DNA from: Paraescarpia echinospica | Lineage: Eukaryota; Annelida; Polychaeta; Sabellida; Siboglinidae | Length of the DNA stretch: 64,000 nucleotides | Reading direction: 5' to 3' | Assembly: GCA_020002185.1 (NCBI GenBank) | Contig: CM034534.1 | Coordinates: 35,785,687 to 35,849,686, forward strand | Shown here: positions 1-12,614 of the stretch, in pieces | Position numbering within the stretch: the first letter of the stretch is position 1 | Layout of the letters: each line of letters starts with the position of its first letter | The notes under the pieces: model-generated | What the model saw: only the letters and a program-made list of their open reading frames with translations | What the model was told of the DNA's origin: nothing | Database searches by the model: none | Position numbers and translations under genes: made by a program

Positions 1-587
1 GATCGTACTCTTCATGCATGTATATATAAAATTATAATCAACAAATATTATTGTTCATAGAATATGTAAATTAAACAAATTGTATAATAATCTGCCAAAG
101 AACAAATTGCCGCCATGTTTTCAAATGCGGCACATCATTCACGCGCGCTGCCTGTGAGTGGACAAATGACGTGCGACGAGGAGACGGTCGCACGGAAATA
201 GGGCCTGTAAGTCTCGCGCCTTGTTTTCGATCTGGAGGTATCTGGCGACATTGTCTTCATTTATGCCAGCTTAAATAATTTTCCAAATCGTGTTCTTTTT
301 CCGGTTTCCAACGAATGATCACGAGTTGAAGCAGTGGGAAAATTATGCTGTTAAGAATGTTCGTGGTAATCGTGCACCTTAATCGAATTGTTATCATGAT
401 TTGACAAGCCTTGGTGGCGACTTTGACTTTGTTGACATTGACATCAATGCATCATTTCGCCCAGTTCTACATGTTATTGAACTAATGCATATTTTAAAGC
501 TACAACAAAGCGATAATCTAAACGTCAACAACTATATCCTGGCTTCCGCAATGCTAAAATCAGAGAAGCTTCTATCGCAAGAGACAT
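1..587. other. No recognised gene
   Basis: AT-rich sequence with only short, non-homologous open frames. I see no splice-framed exon, RNA gene or named repeat here. Confidence 0.5.
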
Positions 588-714
588 GTCGCAGCGACCA
601 GGAAACAACGGTCGCATGAGACGTGAGCCGCATGCGACGTACTCTCTACACGAGGCGACCAGGCTGCAACACGTCGTACCCGACTATGTGTCCCACATTC
701 CTGGTCGCTGCGAC
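588..714. repeat. Short inverted repeat, MITE-like
   Basis: A perfect 17-bp arm at 588-604 (GTCGCAGCGACCAGGAA) is repeated in inverse at 698-714, enclosing a GC-rich core of about 93 bp. The size and symmetry suit a small non-autonomous DNA transposon or a transcribed hairpin. No flanking target duplication could be defined. Confidence 0.6.
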
Positions 715-1754
715 AGCGTTGCATCGTGTAAAGCCGGCTTTAGCCAGGATTGTAACATTTTCAAATTGATTTGTTCTCATTTTTTATTTACCCGTTATGC
801 TCACGAAAATGAAAAATCCCGTTACACATGCATTGGTCATTGGCGTCGGGACGTCATGAACATTCAGGAGGCTGACACAAATTTCAAACTGTCCTCCTCC
901 TCTATCTTTCACACTTAGTAGAACGCCCGTATTACATCAACGCAACAACCGTTTGACCATGTTATTGGGAAAATGTCCCACATAAAATCAGGGTATCTGA
1001 AAAATAATAATGCCGTTATCCAAAGATCGTTATTTGAACGGACTAAAGGTCTGCCTCTAATATTTATGAGTGCTCTCTGAATAATTTCTACTTCGGCCCA
1101 CTTGCTGTTTTCCTGCACTGAATCCAGGAATCAGCTCATTTTCAAAGAGCAATACAAAGAAACCTACGTGATCCAATCACTCGTCAGACCTTAGACCTCT
1201 CGTCAGACGCTGGTTTACACTTCGACAAATCTCAGCAGACAAGGAGAGGTCACGACACACAATTACAGTCAAGTGCTCGAATGCAGGCCCCAAAACACCT
1301 AAATCTGAAAAGTCGAAAGATGATTGGTTAATGGGCCCAATGGTAAATTTACGCTTCGACAAATCGACTATAAACCAGGGAGTACTGATAGCGATGTAGA
1401 TAGCCTGCCATCCCGATAAACTAACTTTTGGTGCAGTCTGTTGTTATCTCTCCCAGATATCAGTGTCCACTACAAAAATAAAATAAAATAACTGAGTATG
1501 TAAAAGCATAAATATAGTAATCACGTGGTATGCAAATTATCACGTGTGGTTCAGGGAGACTCCCACTAAGGCTAAAAAGCCGCTCTCATGAGAGCCACCA
1601 TTGGCCTCTCCCAACGTTAGTTCGGTTCTTTCGACCATTGTTCTCTAATTTACTAATTAGATTGAACAGATCTGCCAAAGAATAAAGTGTAACGCGCTTT
1701 GAGCAGTCATAACGACTGGATTCAGCCACTCTCCATAAGGCTCCGTCGAAGGTT
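715..1754. other. No recognised gene
   Basis: Unique-looking noncoding sequence. Short palindromes occur (for example around 732 and 1585). The open frames are short and match nothing I know. Confidence 0.45.
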
Positions 1755-2144
1755 TACAAGGTCATGCCCAAGTGTCGGGGCACAGGGTACACAAGGTCAT
1801 GCCCAAGTGTCGTGGGCACAGGGTACACAAGGTCATGCCCAAGTGTCGGGGCACAGGGTACACAAGGTCATGCCCAAGTGTCGTGGGCACAGGGTACACA
1901 AGGTCATGCCCAAGTATCGGGGCACAGGGTACACAAGGTCATGCCCAAGTGTCGTGGGCACAGGGTACACAAGGTCATGCCCAAGTGTCGGGGCACAGGG
2001 TACACAAGGTCATGCCCAAGTGTCGGGGCACAGGGTACACAAGGTCATGCCCAAGTGTCGGGGCACAGGGTACACAAGGTCATGCCCAAGTGTCGTGGGC
2101 ACGGGGTACACAAGGTCATGCCCAAGTGTCGTGGGCACAGGGTA
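1755..2144. repeat. 35/36-bp minisatellite, 11 units
   Basis: Eleven near-identical units, each starting AAGGTCATGCCCAAGT. Units are 35 bp (TGTCGGGGCACAG) or 36 bp (TGTCGTGGGCACAG), mixed along the array, with one A variant near 1917 and one CACGGGG variant near 2101. The array is open in all three forward frames, which explains the overlapping repetitive ORFs; I do not believe any is a gene. Confidence 0.95.
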
Positions 2145-2349
2145 ACATCACTATGTTCGTCATTATCTCCAACCTTTAGCAATGCGATATACAGGGGTAC
2201 TGAAACTGATGTAATCAATAGCGCCCATGGCGCGTGATGGGAAGATGGGAAACCTTAGCGCAGATTTCCTCCTCAAAATCATGGAATACTTTCCAAAATT
2301 GTTTTATTAGATGTACATTGTGATATATTACGGATGTAAGTTTTTTTAC

Positions 2350-3835
2350 AGTTTATAATTTGTCATTAGAAGAGGGAGTGGTTCCCTTAGAATGGAAAGA
2401 GGCAAACATTATACCGTTATTTAAAAAAGGTTCGAGAAACAAGTCAGAGAACTATAGACCAGTGAGTTTAACATCAGTGATTTGCAAATTATTAGAAAGA
2501 CTAATTAAAGATCACATGGTGGATTTTCTTGTTAAACATAACTTGATAAACCCATCTCAACATGGGGTTTTAAAAGCGAGGTCATGCTTAACAAATATGT
2601 TATGTTTTTTGGAAGACATCACTAGGTGGGTAGATGAGGGATCACCAGTAGATATCATCTATTTAGATTTTCAAAAAGCTTTCGACAAAGTACCACATCA
2701 AAGATTACTCCTTAAGCTAAAGGCCCATGGCATAGGAAATGGTATAATAAACTGGATAGAAAAATGGCTGAATGACAGAAGACAACGTGTAGTAGTTGAT
2801 GGGGAGGCTTCAAACTGGAAATCGGTATTGAGTGGGGTACCACAGGGATCAGTACTAGGACCTATATTATTCTTAATATATATCAACGATTTGGACGATG
2901 ATATAACAAGCAAGGTGTTAAAATTTGCGGATGATACAAAAGTGTTTAGAAGGATTAAAAGTGATGGAGACAGACAGCATTTACAAGATGATCTTGATAG
3001 GTTGATCAAATGGTCTGAAAAGTGGCAAATGCTGTTCAATTTTGGGAAATGTAAATGCCTCCACACAGGTCATGGGAATGAAGAGGTAAAATATAAAATG
3101 GGGGGTACTGTTCTAAGTACTACTGTAAAAGAAAAGGACTTAGGGTTAACCATTAGTGCTGATATGAAGGTTTCAGAGCAGTGCGGAATTGCAGCGTCAA
3201 AGGGAAATCAAATCCTTGGATTAATTAGGCGAAATATAGCGTATAAGAAAAAAGAATTAATAGTACCGCTGTACAAAACAATAGTGAGGCCTCATTTAGA
3301 ATATTGTATACAAGCATGGAGGCCATATCGCAAGAAGGACATAGATATGCTAGAAAGAGTACAGAGGAGAGCGACTAAAATGATACCAAATCTGAGGGAT
3401 CTTAGTTACGAAATACGCCTAAACGAATGTGGTTTAACAACACTAGAAACCAGGAGATTGAGAGAAGATCACATAGAAGTGTTTAAAATATTGAATGGTT
3501 ATGAAAATATTGATAGAAACATTTTTTTCTCAGTTAAGAAAAATAGAAGGACCAGAGGACATGAAGCTACATTAGTAAAGGAGCAGTGTAGATTAGATAT
3601 AAGAAAGTTCTCATTCTCACAAAGGACTGTAAATGAATGGAACAGGATTATCTCCTGATTGTGTTGGTGCTAGTAGCGTGAATATGTTTAAAAATAAAAT
3701 CGACACACATCTTAAAAAGGCGGGATACATGTAGATAAAAAGTATTGGACTCTCGATAAGCCAAAAGGCTTCCTTGTCCACCTGCCATCCAGAGTAATTT
3801 TCTGGATGGCAATCTTGTTAAATCTTGTTAAATGT
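2350..3835 (+). mobile_element. CR1-like LINE, copy A, 5'-truncated
   Basis: The 3' part of a non-LTR retrotransposon. The main frame (2360-3655) encodes a reverse transcriptase with the NYRPVSLTSVICKLLE block, the YLDFQKAFDKVPH block, GVPQGSVLGPILF, and FADDTK as the catalytic YxDD-equivalent, followed by the thumb and C-terminal tail. A one-base insertion near 3650 ends the frame early; the expected C-terminus (SSVNMFKNKIDT) continues in another frame to about 3733. The 3' end carries the direct repeat AATCTTGTTA at about 3820-3835, as expected for CR1/L2-type tails. The element starts abruptly near 2350, inside the RT. Copies B, C and D of the same family are at 14144-18915, 48262-50722 and 55988-56345. 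Confidence 0.92.
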
Positions 3836-3939
3836 TCTCATTGTGAATCGTGTACTTCCATTTTAATGGGAGAAAATAACTTAATTTAGTACTAATTATA
3901 AATACCTGCACAGTGGCAGTGCGTCATTTCAACGAGAAG

Positions 3940-6010
3940 AAATGTGGGGCTGATTCTGTTTTTAATAAATTATTAGTCCTCCATACTTTACTTAGTTATT
4001 CTCTTCGTTTCGTGTGACAAATAAGGCTTGCACAAGATTTCGCCAGACCCTCTATCTTGAGCTCTCCTTGCTGCTGTGCCCCAGGCCAGCGCAGCAGTCT
4101 TCATTTCTTCTTCCATTGTTCGTCGTCACGTTGTTTTCGGTTTGACTAACATAATAACTTGCTTTTATGTTGTTGTTCCTTAACAGCGCAGGACATCTGT
4201 AAAATAAGTAATTTTAATTTAATTTATTATTGTTATTATTGTAATTTAATTTATTATTGTTATTATCACATGTTTGCCAGCAAGACGATCACACTCTATG
4301 ATGCATAACATGTGAACATCAACATAAGCGTTTAGCATTCATTCATTCTAGTAACTAAAATTAATTACGTACGATTCGATGTGTCGGTCATGGAATTGTG
4401 TCCAAAGGGTGATACTCTAATATGGAGCTAAGGTAGCTTTTCTTAGCAGTTTTTAAGGACGTTGTAGCGAAGATTCAAACAATCATATTAACACTTTTAA
4501 CAGACAATAAATTATCTTTATTGATGCATTATGACAATAGACATATTAAACTGAAACTTTCCCAAACATTTGTATATTTTTCAAAAAATACGGATTTCAA
4601 ACTATCATGTGACATAAATTTCGTTGGAGCGTGCCGCTTCACAATAGAGAGTGTCTGCAAGCATACCGATCTCGATTCCCTTCCCTATCCCTAACGCGCT
4701 GTGCGTACTACGTCATCGCTTGTGTTTATGCGATCGGTTAAGTGTCGATCGGATAGTAACCGGCAGGGGTGATCGGTAAGCGCAATCGCTATCCAGTTTA
4801 CGTTCAAATTATGGATGAATCAAAGTAAACAATGTAACAGCATTGTACATACAACTGTTTTTGACTGATTAGTCGCCTCGTTTTAATTGCTGCTGTGTTT
4901 AATGCTTCAGAAAAAAAAAATTCTTAAGACCTGTCTCAGCATGTAGTACATAACGGTGGGGGTACAAATCGTGCGACCAATCGTTTTTGTTGTTTTTACA
5001 GAAAACTGACCAAATTCTTCCGTAAGATATATATGTGCCAAATCTCTTAAATATATTCCGTTAAAATTTGTGCAAATAAACTGTTAGAAAAGTTGTATTG
5101 GATGAAGAACTTACGAATATAAACAGGCAAATCTAAATCTCGCACCTGCGTTAAAAACCGTGCATCCTATATTCGCTGTGATGTGTATTTGTACATAATT
5201 CCAAAATGGTTTAGATGCATTATGCCTGGTCTGTTCATTTGAGCTTGTGATTAGGACCACATATCCAGCTAAAAAGGGCATAAATGTACAATACGTTGGC
5301 ACGTGAAACGCCGTGATGCAGACACTCCTGGCGGTTACGCAACTCGACACCGATTGCGCAGCGCGTTAGGGATAGGGAAGGGAATCGAGATCGGTATGCT
5401 TGCAGACACTCTCTATTAACGTAGTTCGACGCACCGTCGGGTCACGCTGACCCCTGCCATCTATTGACACCTTTATAAGTAATTGTTCTAATTCCGTAGC
5501 ACCTGTGTCTGGTAGCGGATGTTACAGGTGCGTCGTCGCAACGCCGTCACTCCGGGAGGTGACGTTGGTGGAGGGGCACATGTAGGTATGTGGACTTATT
5601 GTCAACTTATCAATTTCACTCTTTTGTGCGCAGTTTTGTTTATTCGGAAAACATCGTAATGAATCTAGTTCAAAATCAGGGAATCATTCTATGTGTATAT
5701 TTCCAACATGCAGTTACCTGAAAACGTCGGATGTTTATCTGACACACTGTATATTATAGACGGTAGCGCTAACGTAATTGTACACTTCACTAGGCCGACT
5801 AATTGATTTCTTTCTAAGGAAATAAAAGAACGCAAAAATGTTCCATTCCACTTCCCAAATACAATAACATTATTCACTGTTTGCATACTGTTTTTATTCT
5901 GGCTGTTCCAATGATATCTTCATTACATTTCTTTTTCAGTCCATGGGTCTTTCAGAATTATTCGCAAGAACATTTTAGTGGCTTCTGTATTTATTTGTGT
6001 TTGCCTGTGA
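3940..6010. repeat. Composite interspersed repeat, copy 1
   Basis: This stretch matches the long-TIR element at 31170-32815. The part at 3985-4560 matches both inverted ends of that element; 5420-6010 matches its interior in inverse orientation. Copy 1 has only one of the two terminal arms and is interrupted by the MITE at 4643-5417. A TTATTATTG low-complexity run sits at 4206-4266. Confidence 0.8.
4643..5417. mobile_element. MITE with 59-bp perfect terminal inverted repeats
   Basis: The 59 bases at 4643-4701 are repeated exactly in inverse at 5359-5417. The inner part of about 660 bp has no convincing coding capacity. The related repeat at 31170-32815 lacks this segment: its inverse sequence around 32180-32210 runs straight from the left flank (GCTTCACAATA) into the right flank (ACGTAG, then CACGCTGACCCC). 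That makes this a transposon insertion with a paralogous empty site. The target is AT-rich around TA/TTA; the exact duplication is unclear. I cannot assign the superfamily. Confidence 0.88.
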
Positions 6011-6264
6011 TTCACATCCATACAGCACTATGTTCTACGTAGCATTGTAATACATAGTTTCTCACTTCAAGTGATATACTTTTGTTTGTTTTCGATCCTG
6101 TTGTGGAAAGCTTCTTTAGCTTGAGGAATTCGTTTATTGATCTCATCGTTGCATTGGCCGCCAGGTGTTAATGATCCCAGATATTTAAACAGTTCCACAA
6201 GGTTGCGTGTTTGAGTAATATACTTTTGAGGTGACACTGGTTTCTGGTTTCTTTTCGGGGACAT
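5925..6264 (-). pseudogene. LINE reverse-transcriptase C-terminal remnant (RTE-like)
   Basis: Read on the minus strand, 6264-6067 encodes a stretch with FKYLGSLT, then EINKRI and AKEAFHNRI, typical of the post-catalytic domain of RTE-like retrotransposons. After frame breaks it continues through CCMDVNH (expected LYGCE region) to FLRIILKDPWTEKE. The same decayed tail occurs on the plus strand near 31600-31720 inside the long-TIR element. Stops and frame changes make it non-functional. Confidence 0.7.
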
Positions 6265-6557
6265 GTCTTTGTTCTTACCTCCCCTTTCATTTCAAGCAAT
6301 CGTGTCGTCTACATATCTTAAATGATTCATGTGCTCGACTAATTACGTCAGATTCAGTACCTCTGGAGATCGCTTTGTTAAACGCAGAAGATAACTGGAT
6401 ATTTCATGTAGATCCTAAATGTTCGGAAAGTTGAAATCATTATTTGAATACACAATACCACACAACCGCTCGGCAGAATATTCAAACGTGTAATTATATT
6501 GTGATTGGCTGGAGTTCTTGATGCAGTGCGCGGACGGCTGCACTGTTTTCACGGTTG

Positions 6558-7088
6558 GTACAGTGGCGACCGACGGAGTCAATTACTAGGAAAACGTACA
6601 ACTGGTCCAGTTAACGTCCATTCATTTCGTAAGATATCTGCCACGGTCAGTGTAGCCAACTATAACCTCCGGCTTGCGAGAATGAACTAACGGTCCCCTT
6701 GTCATTTATAGCCATGTAGACCATTATGTGAAACGAGAGAGGGAGACTTATGATCTCACATGTTTACAGAGTCTATATTAGTGACATATCACATGTTTAT
6801 ATATAACGTTCTGTGATTTATTCCCTCAAATTTAACAGTAGCGACCGGCGGAGTCAATTATTAGGAAAAGGTACGACATGTTCAGGTTCCATTCATTTCG
6901 TAAGATATCTGCCAGGGTAAGTGTAGCCAACTTGCGAGGATGAAATAACGTTCCCGTTATTATTTATAGCTATGTAGATCAGTATGTGAAAAGAGAAAGG
7001 GAGTTTTAGTATCACACATGTTTACTGACTGTATATTAGTGACGTGTCACATGTTTATATATAATGTTATCTGATGCAATCCCCAATT
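6558..7088. repeat. Tandem duplication, two units of about 250-280 bp
   Basis: Unit 1 (about 6558-6834) and unit 2 (about 6836-7088) share long stretches including GGAGTCAATTA, CATTCATTTCGTAAGATATC, TCACATGTTTATATATAA and a run describing T-GTAGAxCAxTATGTGAAA. They differ by substitutions and small indels, so the duplication is not recent. No coding potential is seen. Confidence 0.8.
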
Positions 7089-7554
7089 TAACCTGTTGTT
7101 CAGATGCTGAATATGTACATATTATCGGACATTCACTGATATCTAAAGTACTTCTCACCTGTTTTACTATTTGAAACACTTCTGTTATTATTTTCCCATC
7201 ATTGTCTTCTATTAGCAAATAACTGTTGTAGGTAGAGAGGGGGCGTGATTGAGATGACGTATCACACTGTTACGAATGAAACATCGAAGAGATAAATAAC
7301 ATCGAACTACTCAATTTAGACGAGACAGAAAACATGGCCATAAACTGGTCAATAGAAGACTGACCGGTGACCTGATCCGCCATGACTGACCGACGTGTCT
7401 CGAGGACCACTGGGGTCAAAGGCAGTGTCTGAGGAGGGAGGGTAGGACTGGAATGGAGGAAATGATGGACGGAGGGTGGGAGGAAAGAAGGAATGGATGA
7501 AGTAAGGTGAAGTATGGGAATGGCAGAGAATGTGGGGGAAGGAGAGAGGGAAGG

Positions 7555-8166
7555 AGGAGAGAGGGAGAGACGAATGGAGAAAACAAACACCGTGAGTGAA
7601 TGTGATGGGGTGTCTCGAATTAATTATTTTCAGCACAAAGACCAATGGCTACTCGTCACACAGAGACTTAGCCATATAAGTTACCCGTTGTTCACGCTCA
7701 GAGCGAACACACAGGAACACTACTGACAAACTTGTAACTTTGTTTGACAGCCTTATTGTCATTCCCTGGATGTGTATGGAAATCACTGGTGCGTAGCCCA
7801 TTACCAAGATAACAATTATACAGACGACGCGATATTGCGAAACATTCCTAAATGAAAAGGTTAATGATTTCTAGATGCCTGCGTTGCTGGTCGATGTGTC
7901 AATGTGACCGCGGGTGATCTGACAGTGTTGTTAATTCCTCTTTTAGGTGAAAGGTGGGCAACGGTCTTTGTGCAGAAAATGGATCTTTTAATTTGTAAAG
8001 GTAGTACACCAACGCAATCACCCTCCAACCCATTCCCTTGCCTTCATTCCCATCTCACCTTTCTCCATCGCTGCTTCCCTCCCTGTCTTCCTAAATTGCG
8101 TCCTCCCTCCATCATTCAACGTTTACTCTAACTTCATTCCAACGCTAATTCCCCCCTCTCGCTCCC

Positions 8167-8199
<33 letters not shown>

Positions 8200-8200
8200 A
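7555..8200. repeat. Interspersed duplicated block, copy 1
   Basis: A near-colinear direct match to 32950-33635. Shared landmarks are a purine-rich GAGAGGGA lead-in (from about 7430), GAGACGAATG, the CACACAGAGACTTAGC stretch, GACGACGCGATATTGCGA, and a CT-rich run ending in an AT dinucleotide tract (8166-8200). The block may be an old interspersed repeat or part of a local segmental duplication. Confidence 0.75.
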
Positions 8201-8313
8201 TATGTGTTTAGCTTTAACCAGCAAAAGTACTCCATCTCGATAGTGTTAATATGGACGCCATATTAGAACGACGCAAAGGACCATCACGCGTGTACCATTG
8301 TGCAAGGAGCGTT

Positions 8314-9062
8314 TGGAATTATCACTGTGGCGTTACTAACCAATCCATCATTCAATGTTGACATGGCACCAAGTTCTTGGGAATCCCTTATGTACTATTT
8401 ACCCGACGGCGGGATTAACTGAATGTGACCACTTCAATAGGCCCTTCCCTCGACGCCCTTGCATGGACAGACTGCATTGCGACATCGTATTTATACGACA
8501 TTGTGACTTGTATAGCCTGACACAGAGGCTATAAATCACCCAAGTTGCGAAAACACGCCGAAATAGCCAATTGTTCCGAAGAGGTCGATACCATAATACA
8601 TGGTCGCAGACAGGGTCATCGTGACCCGGGGGCGTGTCAGACCTGACGGTGCCGGACATGAGGTGTGTTGTTATGCTCCAGTGGTTGGTAGACTATCACC
8701 CAGCTTGACATGTAACCTGCAAGAGTGTCGATTATGCTGGTGGTCGCGTATACTTTACCAGCAGTGTAGTTTAGGAAACACACTGACCTTCTTTGTTGAA
8801 ATATTTTTGTTATTGCGTCAAACGCCTTTTCATTCGAGAGTTCGTAGATTAGCCCCTGAAAGTTTTGCGCGCGAGAGGCAAACTGTTTGGGAGACAATCA
8901 TCAACATACTCACACACATACGCTAGCTCGATTACATAAGATTAACTTCGGAGACATTTTAGTACACACGATTCTACTGAAAATAGAAGTTCGTATTAGA
9001 TAACATTTATTCAGTTTTTTCGTAACGCTATAAGAAACTGCTGAGATACATTAAATAAACTT
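8314..9062. repeat. 750-bp block, copy A of three
   Basis: The same block occurs at 22980-23722 in this orientation and at about 36120-36785 in inverse. Shared landmarks: TTCAATGTTGACATGGCACC, CAGACTGCATTGCGACATCG, TACATGGTCGCAG, GACCCGGGGGCGTGTCAGACC, CACCCAGCTTGACATGTAAC and TAGATTAGCCCCTGAAAG. Copies at 22980 and 36120 belong to the inverted duplication arms; this third copy lies outside them. The frames here are not conserved between copies, so I do not call a gene. Confidence 0.85.
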
Positions 9063-9069
9063 TAACCAC

Positions 9070-10215
9070 GAGCCAGTTTGTAGACAAAACAGATGGGGCA
9101 TAGCGCGCAGGCATGGGCGCTTTGCCCCAATTCACAGGTGGCGCTATGTCCCACTGGCGACTATGCTGAGAACGTTTGAATCATGACATTTTCTTTTATC
9201 GCTCACGGGAACTGAAGGCATGAAAATGCAGGTTATATAACATAGCTTAGAAAGCCTTTCCAAGCGTTTCAAAATTCGTAACCATTTAGGGTCAATTTAT
9301 TGATTAATATGGAAGCGATCCTATAACAAATAATAAAGAAACGGTAAATCAGCTGTATTTACATCGTGTTCGATTCTGTAAAGCCATAGCACGTTGATGT
9401 GTCTTCGGGACTCGGTAATTAATCATTTGATCGCTATGTGGAGCCACCAAATGCAATATTCACCAAGATAGTAGCATGGGCGCTATGCCCCAAGATGGGC
9501 GCTTTGCCCCACCTTACTCTAGCCCCCTAATATTTATAACCTCAAGGGGAGGTGCAATTGATGGTTTTTGAAGAGCCTAAATTAGGCATTTTGTTGCCGA
9601 ACCTCAATAGGGCTGCAATTGGAAGTTTTGGAAAGCCTTAGCCCCCGTCGCCAATGATGCTGTCGATAACTGACATTATTGCCACATATGTTTATTACCA
9701 ACTCCTAAATTATGTGCTGTGGCTTGTGATGTGATATTTTGGTTTAGGAATAATACAGTTAATGTTGGCTGCCTCTGTGTATTACTATTAAATGTTGTAC
9801 TATTAATCAATTCAGTACTAGAAACCGTCATTGAAATCATAACATTCTAAAGATTTCTCAGAAAAGAATGGAACAGAGCAGGACAGAACAGAACAAACCG
9901 GAAATGTGTTTATTTCCATTATTTGTATTGTACACTATAAGTGCGTAAAACGTTGTTGTTTCTGAAGAAAGCGTGTCCAAGTTCGCAATCCACCCGATTT
10001 TTAGATCTGTTCTCTTCTTCTCTTTTCTTCTTCGTCTTCTCCTGATATGTTTACTTTGTTCAAATGAAATAACTTGACTAGTAATAATTACGATCAAACA
10101 CAGGTCCACAATATTGGTTCAAGGGCATAACACAATTAAAGTCTATTGACACTGTTTCTAAACGTTGGTACAATAAATGCAGAGAATAGATAAAATGACA
10201 CATTTGAAAACATAC
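9070..10215. other. Noncoding; repeated GGGCGC/GCCCC motifs
   Basis: No gene recognised. The phrase 'gggcgct(t/a)tgcccc' and its variants recur at about 9092, 9116, 9478 and 9495, and a GAACCTCAATAGGGCTGCAATT segment at about 9599 loosely repeats an AACCTCAAGGGGAGGTGCAATT segment at about 9539. Purpose unknown. Confidence 0.4.
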
Positions 10216-10218
10216 AGT

Positions 10219-10224
10219 TTTATT
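10219..10224 (-). terminator. Relict polyadenylation signal
   Basis: AATAAA on the minus strand, in the same relative place (AATAAAACTGT context) as the signals of the intact paralogues at 19140 and 40978. Confidence 0.5.
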
Positions 10225-10429
10225 TGTAAACGTAAAACAAATGAAGTGTAATAATTAAACCAGAATGCCTTTTTATGGATGCTATACATGTTCATTTTAT
10301 GGTTTGTGATGTATCTCTCTGTACAGAGGACGGACATCATCCCAACAATGTTATATGCAAGTTTATGTTGTTAAACGTTCATATGTCTAATGAGGGTTCT
10401 CTCTTATGTACCTGGAGAAACAACATATG

Positions 10430-12534
10430 ATCTACGATGTATCCTTGTTAAGAAATGGTTCCCCGTGATGGTTTAATCGTTTCACGTTAGCCGGTGACAT
10501 ATTTTCTGCAGAACATATTGATGCACGGCGTATAAAGTCTGTAATTCCTGGAGTTACTATCGATGGTCCGTGCAAGTCTTGAAAGGGTCCTTCATAAAGT
10601 AGATATACACGGAGCATTGACCTCGCCCTGTAAATGTAGCTGACAACCCCATTTTTTCCAAAGCGAAAAAACCCCCACTGTCTTGTTTGTAGTAGTTGTA
10701 ACCTTCGTAGTTTGTCGCGTACACCTGTATCTTTGACAGCCGAAACAACATGGCCGTCTTGACCGCGACACTTGATGTCATGACAGTGGGATCGCCGACG
10801 TCGCTGCGATACACGTACATGTTTTCGCTGTAGCTGTGGATCTCAGCATCGTATATAGTTGTACCAGCAACCAGCTACAAAAACAAAGGACGTATTGTAA
10901 TGACACGTGGAATAGATTAGAGCTATAAGTAATACACTTTCGTGAATATTGTTTGTGTGTAGGTTGTCTTTATTCTAGGTTCACTCGCACAAGTGCGCAT
11001 TCGGAAACATACACACAAATGTATGCATGCACGCATGCACGCACGCACGCACGCACGCACACATCCACGCCCGCACCCCACACGCATTTGTTAAAGCTTA
11101 CGCACTGTTATGTTCTATCAGTTATGATTGCGAGGTACAACTGAAGTATGCGAACAATTTGATATCAAAGCGCGAAACATGTTTACCGCCATGTACAGTT
11201 CCTCTCAAGTCACTCTCCATCATTGTAGCTTCGACATACCATACTTTGTGCAAATGTTTACGTTTTGGATATTATCCAATATTGTGTAAGGTTACTTCTT
11301 TTCAATGACCTTATTGCTATTGTTATATTCGAAATGTCATGATTATGTTCCGTTGTGGCTAAATGTTTCATAACAACAATCAATGACCTATGAGTCATAA
11401 AATCTACACGTTATCGACCAAGAAAGAAAAACCAGTATGTCATTTGAGTTTTCCATCCTGTAGGCCGTTTTGTTGACGGTCTACGTAAACTTAATGTACG
11501 CCTCACGGGAAAGAACAACAAGAGTAATCTAAGAGCGCCATTTTCCTTTTAAGAACATAAAATGGTGGTCTTATCCCAGCCGTTGTTGATCTTAGATTAT
11601 CCAATATTGAACGAATATTTGTTCGACTTCTAGAACGCCGCGAGGAAGGAGATAACTGGGCCCAGCTAGGGGGTGTGATCTTTAACACCCAGCAGGTTGC
11701 ACCGTCCCCCGTTCGACGACGGTTTTTTGGTCCACGACACGGCGGCCGTGATACTCGGGAGAACGGACGTCTTGCCCGTCGTCTTGGTCGACACAGGAGG
11801 TTTAGGAGGGGCCGGACAAATACGTATTATGGCGTGGATCGGGAAAACCAGTTAAAGTATCTTATTATTGACAAGGTTAACCTATATGTTTGTGGATCTT
11901 AAATGAATACAACATATCTTTAAAATGTGGCAATAGAAATGGATATTATGACATAGAGCCAGAATACATTTAATATAAGAATGGCTAAATCACTGGTAAG
12001 GTTAGCCTGTATGTATGCTGATCTCTAATGTAGTACAAGGTCTCCTTTAAACGTGGCAATGACAAGCGCGTATTGTAGCGCTGAACGAAAAAACCCATTT
12101 GAAATTAAAATGGTTATTATTGACAAGATGTTTGCTGATTTCAAAAGTAATACACGAAAGTTACTGTTGTTAAAATTATATTGCTTTGCTAGGTAGAGCA
12201 TATTTAATGTATTGAAATGTGACAGTAATTGCACTGACATACGAGGGCTGACATCCGCGGTTGCGATCGCATCAAAAATTCGTAATGATGCAAGATAGTT
12301 CTAATAATTGTTACACCATAAAATATGAATAGTAACCATTAAATCTACCCCAATTACGCGAACGAAAAGGGTTCAATCAGATGCAGGAAAATCTAGCATA
12401 CGGGTACAAAACAAGCAATGACGAGCATTTACGAATGAACTACGGAGCTAGAAGAGAAGGACACGATTCTTGCCAATAGATACACTCGCTAGTGCACACA
12501 GCACGAAGATGACTGACGTCGATGCTTTGGCCAT
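10430..12534 (-). pseudogene. Broken copy of the secreted-protein gene family (copy 1)
   Basis: All three exons of the family are visible. Exon 1 (12534-12474) still encodes a signal peptide starting MAKASTSV. Exon 2 (about 11810-11570) and exon 3 (about 10874-10555) align with the intact genes at 19431-21267 and 38515-40697. The defects are many. The exon 1 donor is GC instead of GT. About 25 bases covering the exon 2 acceptor are missing. Exon 2 has a frameshift after SWAQ, and its donor is AT instead of GT. Exon 3 starts with a 2-base deletion, lacks the DTMYMGLNRVVSS block, has a CSVC to CSVY change, and shifts frame again before the C-terminus. The conserved middle (ATNYEGYNYYKQD) survives. 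TATA box and 3' flank are also conserved. A functional gene is very unlikely. Confidence 0.88.
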
Positions 12535-12614
12535 CGTGGTTGTTCGCTGGGTGACGTCGCGTGTCCGTTGAAGAGATGTCCTCCTGGATGTGATGTCTGT
12601 CCCGCAAGTCAGAC

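Noticed and set aside
7270..7645. Minus-strand frames of 98 and 106 codons with a Ser/Pro-rich hydrophobic start
   Set aside because: They lie in the purine-rich repeat shared with 32820-33080. The frames differ between copies, so no conserved protein.
8399..8659. Minus-strand frame (MSGTVRSDTPPGHDDPVC...) also seen at 36447-36668
   Set aside because: Parts of the frame recur in the three block copies, but each has different stops and indels. The similarity is that of the DNA block, not of a maintained gene.
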